From the NCBI GenBank assembly GCA_964536075.1, contig CAZHWO010000003.1, positions 1 to 42,093 of the forward strand: DNA of 42,093 nt. The letters are read 5' to 3'. Shown here one piece after another: positions 39,327-42,093 of the stretch. How positions within the stretch are numbered: position 1 is the stretch's first letter; every line of letters begins with the position of its first letter. Origin of the DNA: JAAZHK01 sp964536075 (GTDB taxonomy: Bacteria > Bacillota_I > Bacilli_A > RF39 > UBA660). The notes beneath the pieces are model-generated. The model did no database searches. It had not been told where the DNA came from and saw only the letters and a list, made by a program, of their open reading frames with translations. Position numbers and translations under genes: made by a program.

Positions 39327-40652
39327 TTAACGATACCTTAATATTATATCATATTTTTCTTTATTAGACTTATCTATTTTTGCTTTTTTTATTCCGGGAA
39401 TCCATACCACCTTGTCAGTAGCATCAACAACAATCGGCCACAAATCCCGTTCTTTGATTGGAATCTTTTTATCTATAAAGATATCCTTTACTTTTTGGTG
39501 ACCGTTCATTCCTTTGCCATCAATTTTATCCCCATGTTTTCTTGTTCTTATATATAAGGGTTCAACATAATCCTCTTTAGCTAAACGGCAGATATCATTA
39601 CCATTTTCGTTTGTTGCCATAATCTTGTCAATTATTTTGCCATTGGGTAAATAAGCACAATCGATAAACTGTATCTCATAATTACTAATTATATCGGTCT
39701 CTTTATTTATAGTTAAAGAGGTATAAGCTTTCGATACCTTAACATTATTAGGCAAATAAATATAAGTATTACTTTTTTCTGATTGAATAATCTTTAAAAT
39801 TAAATTTGTATGCTTATCATTGATAAAAATTAAATCATCTTGGTAAAATTGCTCGAGAAGTTTATTTATAACATTTTTTTGCCATATATAATCTAATTTT
39901 TGAAATTTTTTAATATCTAATTTACTACCGTCCCATATAGCGGATAAGTGTTTATTCGCTTCTTCATCAATATAATGACTATAAAATGATAATGTCTCAC
40001 TAAATTTTCTAAACTTTTCATGAACTAAAGGATCTTCTTTCTTTAAGAAAGGTAAAATAACTTTTCGATATCTATTTCTTGTATAATGATCAGTTCTATT
40101 GGACAAATCCGTAGCGTAAGGAATTTTGTTTTGTTTATTAAACATTACTATATCTTTTTTAGTTACTGTAATTAATGGTCGTACCAATTGATATTTTCCC
40201 ATATTAACAATCCGCTTAAACCCACTATATCCTTTTAAAGTTGATCCTCTTACAATTCGCATTAAAATCGTTTCTATTAAATCATCACCATGATGAGCAG
40301 TCATTAAGTAATTAGCCTCATACTTTGCCACTAAATCATTAAAGAACTCATAACGAATCTTTCTTGCTTCATTATGAAAATTATCATCACCATATTTTTC
40401 AATAACCATTGCTTCAAAAATAATATTATTTTTTAAACAGTATTGTTCTAATAACTTTTTTTCTTTGTTACTAGCTTTCCTAATATTATGATTAATATGA
40501 GCACAAACTATTTTTATATCAATTTTATTTCTAAGTTCCATTAATATATGTAATAAAGCCATAGAGTCAGGTCCAAAAGAAACACCAACTACTATAATGT
40601 TGCCGTCTTTTAATTTAATTTCATTTAGCAAATAATCATAGACTTCTTTCAT
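39327..40652 (-). CDS. tilS: tRNA(Ile)-lysidine synthetase
   Basis: TilS modifies the wobble C of tRNA-Ile(CAU) to lysidine so that it reads AUA, an essential step. The 441-residue product has the PP-loop ATPase domain (GVSFGPDSMALL, residues 23-34), VCAHINHNIR, TAHHGDDLIETILMRI, RPLITVTKKDI and RNRYRKVILPFL. The middle and C-terminal TilS domains follow. The PP-loop reads SFGPDS where the family norm is SGGxDS. The AT-rich genome uses ATA often, so the activity should matter. It has its own promoter and is followed closely by ftsH. Confidence 0.94.
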   Translation of the reverse strand: MKEVYDYLLNEIKLKDGNIIVVGVSFGPDSMALLHILMELRNKIDIKIVCAHINHNIRKASNKEKKLLEQYCLKNNIIFEAMVIEKYGDDNFHNEARKIRYEFFNDLVAKYEANYLMTAHHGDDLIETILMRIVRGSTLKGYSGFKRIVNMGKYQLVRPLITVTKKDIVMFNKQNKIPYATDLSNRTDHYTRNRYRKVILPFLKKEDPLVHEKFRKFSETLSFYSHYIDEEANKHLSAIWDGSKLDIKKFQKLDYIWQKNVINKLLEQFYQDDLIFINDKHTNLILKIIQSEKSNTYIYLPNNVKVSKAYTSLTINKETDIISNYEIQFIDCAYLPNGKIIDKIMATNENGNDICRLAKEDYVEPLYIRTRKHGDKIDGKGMNGHQKVKDIFIDKKIPIKERDLWPIVVDATDKVVWIPGIKKAKIDKSNKEKYDIILRYR

Positions 40653-40688
40653 TCCCCATACCCCTATAAAATATAATTACTTTATGAT

Positions 40689-40717
40689 ATAATACCAGAA
40701 CAACAGTATATTGACAA
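40689..40717 (-). promoter_or_regulatory. promoter of tilS-ftsH
   Basis: TTGTCA (40712-40717) and TATTAT (40689-40694) are 17 bases apart on the minus strand, with TG before the -10 (TGGTATTAT). Confidence 0.7.
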
Positions 40718-40730
40718 GCATTATTTAAAT

Positions 40731-40757
40731 AAAAAAGAATTCACATTAAGGAATTCT
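40731..40757 (-). terminator. terminator of the yabP-yabQ-divIC operon
   Basis: AGAATTC and GAATTCT (40736-40742, 40751-40757) pair around eight bases and are followed by TTTTTATTT on the minus strand. The divIC stop codon is in the loop. Confidence 0.8.
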
Positions 40758-41039
40758 AATAATATATTCACCATCTTTAGAATAAAGATATCTTTCTCGA
40801 GCATATCTGGCTACATAATCTGGATCCTGCAGTTTTTCAACATCTTTTTTCAAAATACCTTCTTTTTCTTTTAAAGTTACTAACTCATTATCTAAAGTCT
40901 TTTTTTCTTTATATAGATTAATAATATCCATCCAGTAGTTAGCTAAAGTAATTAAAAAGAAAGTACAAAAACCAACGCAAAGAAAACCTAAAATTAGAAT
41001 TCTTTTTCTCGTTTTATTTTTTCCTTTCTTATTTTTCAT
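40746..41039 (-). CDS. divIC: septum formation initiator DivIC
   Basis: DivIC is a bitopic division protein that works with FtsL and DivIB at the septum. The 97-residue product has a basic cytoplasmic N terminus, one membrane helix (about 14-34), and an extracytoplasmic coiled coil (LYKEKKTLDNELVTLKEKEG). It ends with the family segment DPDYVARYARERYLYSKDGE. The ATG at 41039 is chosen because GGTGAT lies four bases upstream. The yabP-yabQ-divIC order is the Bacillus order. Confidence 0.92.
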   Translation of the reverse strand: MKNKKGKNKTRKRILILGFLCVGFCTFFLITLANYWMDIINLYKEKKTLDNELVTLKEKEGILKKDVEKLQDPDYVARYARERYLYSKDGEYIIRIP

Positions 41040-41061
41040 TATTATCACCAATATTATTATA

Positions 41062-41343
41062 TCACTTTTTCTTTTTTTTAAAATAACTATCCACTTTATT
41101 TTCTATAAAAAAGCCTAGTAAAAGTGTCAATAGGAAATATAAATGGATTATCCCGTCATTAATTATACGCATACAAAGGAAGTATAATAAAGCATTGAAT
41201 AATACAAAAAAAATAACATTAACAAAGTTTAAATATTTAATATTACAATTAAAATATCGATAAGAAAAATTAAAAACTACTGCAAAAAAAACCCCATATA
41301 CAAAAGAAAAAATTAAGGATTGAATTTGAACAGAAAGAGTCAT
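41062..41343 (-). CDS. yabQ: sporulation protein YabQ
   Basis: YabQ is needed for spore cortex formation in Bacillus and is made in the mother cell. The 93-residue product begins MTLSVQ and has about four hydrophobic segments, with NDGIIHLYFLLTLLLGFF near the end, a family feature, and a basic tail. It is shorter than Bacillus YabQ. The ATG overlaps the yabP TGA stop (ATGA). The adjacent yabP makes the assignment firm. Confidence 0.85.
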   Translation of the reverse strand: MTLSVQIQSLIFSFVYGVFFAVVFNFSYRYFNCNIKYLNFVNVIFFVLFNALLYFLCMRIINDGIIHLYFLLTLLLGFFIENKVDSYFKKKKK

Positions 41344-41636
41344 TTAAAAAGCCTTCCAAAAAAGTTTGTTTCTTTTTTGGTCTTACTATTTTCATCAACA
41401 TAAACAAAAGATTTTATTAAACCCTTAATAGAAACATTTCCTTGTATAGTATCTAGTTTAATTAACTCTAACCCTTCGCCTTTAATTATTAAATAACCCA
41501 AAACTGATTCAAGAAGAAACTCTTCATTGTCAAAACTCTCTATTTTTTTAACTCCTGATATAATGGCATTATTCCGTTCAACAACACTTATACCATGACT
41601 ATAATTGCTAACACTTATCCCTTCAACCTTGTCCAT
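41340..41636 (-). CDS. yabP: sporulation protein YabP
   Basis: YabP is a small mother-cell protein required with YabQ for normal spore cortex and coat. The 98-residue product contains ISGVKKIESFDNEEFLLES and GYLIIKGEGLELIKLD, the conserved YabP core, and a short basic tail. AGGAGG precedes the ATG. A CATATTAT sequence upstream is only a weak match to a sigma-E -10. It overlaps yabQ by four bases. Confidence 0.92.
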   Translation of the reverse strand: MDKVEGISVSNYSHGISVVERNNAIISGVKKIESFDNEEFLLESVLGYLIIKGEGLELIKLDTIQGNVSIKGLIKSFVYVDENSKTKKETNFFGRLFK

Positions 41637-41685
41637 AACTATCCTCCTAGAAAATAATATGCCCGTAATTTCTTTTTTAGCACAA

Positions 41686-41705
41686 AAAAAGCTCTTACGA
41701 GCCTT
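41686..41705 (-). terminator. terminator of spoVG
   Basis: AAAGGCTC and GAGCTTTT pair around GTAA (one G-U) on the minus strand, followed by a T-run. It sits right after the spoVG stop. Confidence 0.8.
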
Positions 41706-41708
41706 TAA

Positions 41709-42005
41709 TTATTCCTCTTCACTTTCACTATCGTCAGAAACTAAATCTGCTTTCTTATATGCATCCAGAATAGCATCTTCAAATGCCGTACGAACTTCAC
41801 TTTTAATGGGATGAGCTATATCTTTATAAACTCCAGGAGCTGATTTTACTTGTTTGCTTGGCATTGCTATAAATAAACCGTTATCCCCTTCAATGATTCT
41901 AATATCATGAACTGCAAAACTATCATCTAAGACAACTGATGCAATCCCTTTCATTCTTGAACCCTCTTTTTCGATTTTTCGTACATTTACCGATGTAATT
42001 TTCAT
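41709..42005 (-). CDS. spoVG: SpoVG family RNA/DNA-binding regulator
   Basis: SpoVG is a small site-specific nucleic-acid-binding protein; in Bacillus it affects septation and cortex formation, and in Staphylococcus virulence and antibiotic tolerance. The 98-residue product has MKGIASVVLDDSFAVHDIRI, GDNGLFIAMPSK and HPIKSEVRTAFEDAIL, all family blocks, and an acidic C terminus. The ATG at 42005 is chosen; AAGGAGG lies ten bases upstream, and an earlier TTG is too close to that site. No sigma-H type promoter is visible. Confidence 0.95.
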   Translation of the reverse strand: MKITSVNVRKIEKEGSRMKGIASVVLDDSFAVHDIRIIEGDNGLFIAMPSKQVKSAPGVYKDIAHPIKSEVRTAFEDAILDAYKKADLVSDDSESEEE

Positions 42006-42048
42006 CTGAGACAATCCTCCTTCTAAAGTAAATTAACTTTATAAATTT

Positions 42049-42077
42049 AGTTTATACTATTTTAGATAAAAAAGCAA
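42049..42077 (-). promoter_or_regulatory. candidate promoter of spoVG
   Basis: TTGCTT (42072-42077) and TAAACT (42049-42054) are 17 bases apart on the minus strand, about 45 bases before the start. It looks like a vegetative promoter. Confidence 0.5.
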
Positions 42078-42093
42078 CATTTTATTTTTTTAT

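Noticed and set aside
41637..41690. Sigma-E promoter ahead of yabP
   Set aside because: CATATTAT matches only part of the -10 pattern, and no -35 is found at the right distance.
1..42093. Mobile elements, CRISPR arrays, prophage, toxin-antitoxin or defence islands
   Set aside because: No transposase, integrase, regularly spaced repeats or compositional break was seen; the window is continuous core genome.

Overview
The window is about 42 kb of very AT-rich, gene-dense chromosome carrying almost only core housekeeping genes, nearly all on the minus strand. GpsB, RecU, RodZ, DnaD, a B-type RNase P RNA, L1 and L10 mRNA leaders and Bacillus-like gene blocks place it in the Bacilli (Firmicutes). 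The low GC, shortened genes and an Asn at the rifampicin-site His of RpoB fit an uncultured gut lineage near the Erysipelotrichia/Mollicutes branch (RF39-like). That placement is inference. UGA is a stop here (rsmC, clpC, purN, recA, rodZ, nth and yabP all end in TGA), so this is not a code-4 mollicute. MurM/FemAB, a class A PBP, DivIC, GpsB and RodZ show a walled cell. SigH, SpoVG, YabP and YabQ point to a sporulation programme or its remnant.

Layout. 1-1573 (minus): eno-secG, then the first codons of a probable rnr. 1669-2913 (plus): a FemAB-type peptidoglycan branch enzyme, ending in a terminator shared with rpoC. 2942-16573 (minus): the Bacillus-type block mrnC, rlmB, sigH, an unknown tail-anchored protein, secE, nusG, rplK, rplA, rplJ, rplL, rsmC, rpoB, rpoC. 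It carries two L1-type mRNA elements and an L10 leader with attenuator. 16630-20336: cysS with a YugP-like protease and a DUF4153-like membrane protein. 20444-28640: clpC, a YfcC-like transporter, dusB-lysS, purN, recA. 28791-30732: pgsA, a minimal rodZ, rnpB, gpsB and a possible 42-residue ORF. 30864-34185 (plus): recU and a class A PBP. 34196-42005 (minus): dnaD-nth, cca, hup, two tRNA-Asn, tilS-ftsH, yabP-yabQ-divIC and spoVG.

The genes serve transcription (rpoB, rpoC, nusG, sigH), translation (L11, L1, L10, L12, CysRS, LysRS, tRNA-Asn, CCA enzyme, TilS, DusB, RlmB, RsmC, MrnC, RNase P), envelope and division (PBP1, MurM-like, DivIC, GpsB, RodZ, PgsA), proteolysis (ClpC, FtsH) and DNA maintenance (RecA, RecU, Nth, DnaD, HU).

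I found no mobile element, CRISPR array, phage or clear new multi-gene system. The most interesting signals are the Asn in the RpoB rifampicin pocket, the paired L1 elements, a consensus promoter buried in the end of rplA, rnpB overlapping the gpsB stop codon, the unknown tail-anchored protein between sigH and secE, extra domains on PBP1 and FtsH, and two classes of ribosome binding site. The only stretch over 300 bases without a protein gene is 29870-30247, which is filled by rnpB. The 292 bases between gpsB and recU hold promoters and one possible small ORF.
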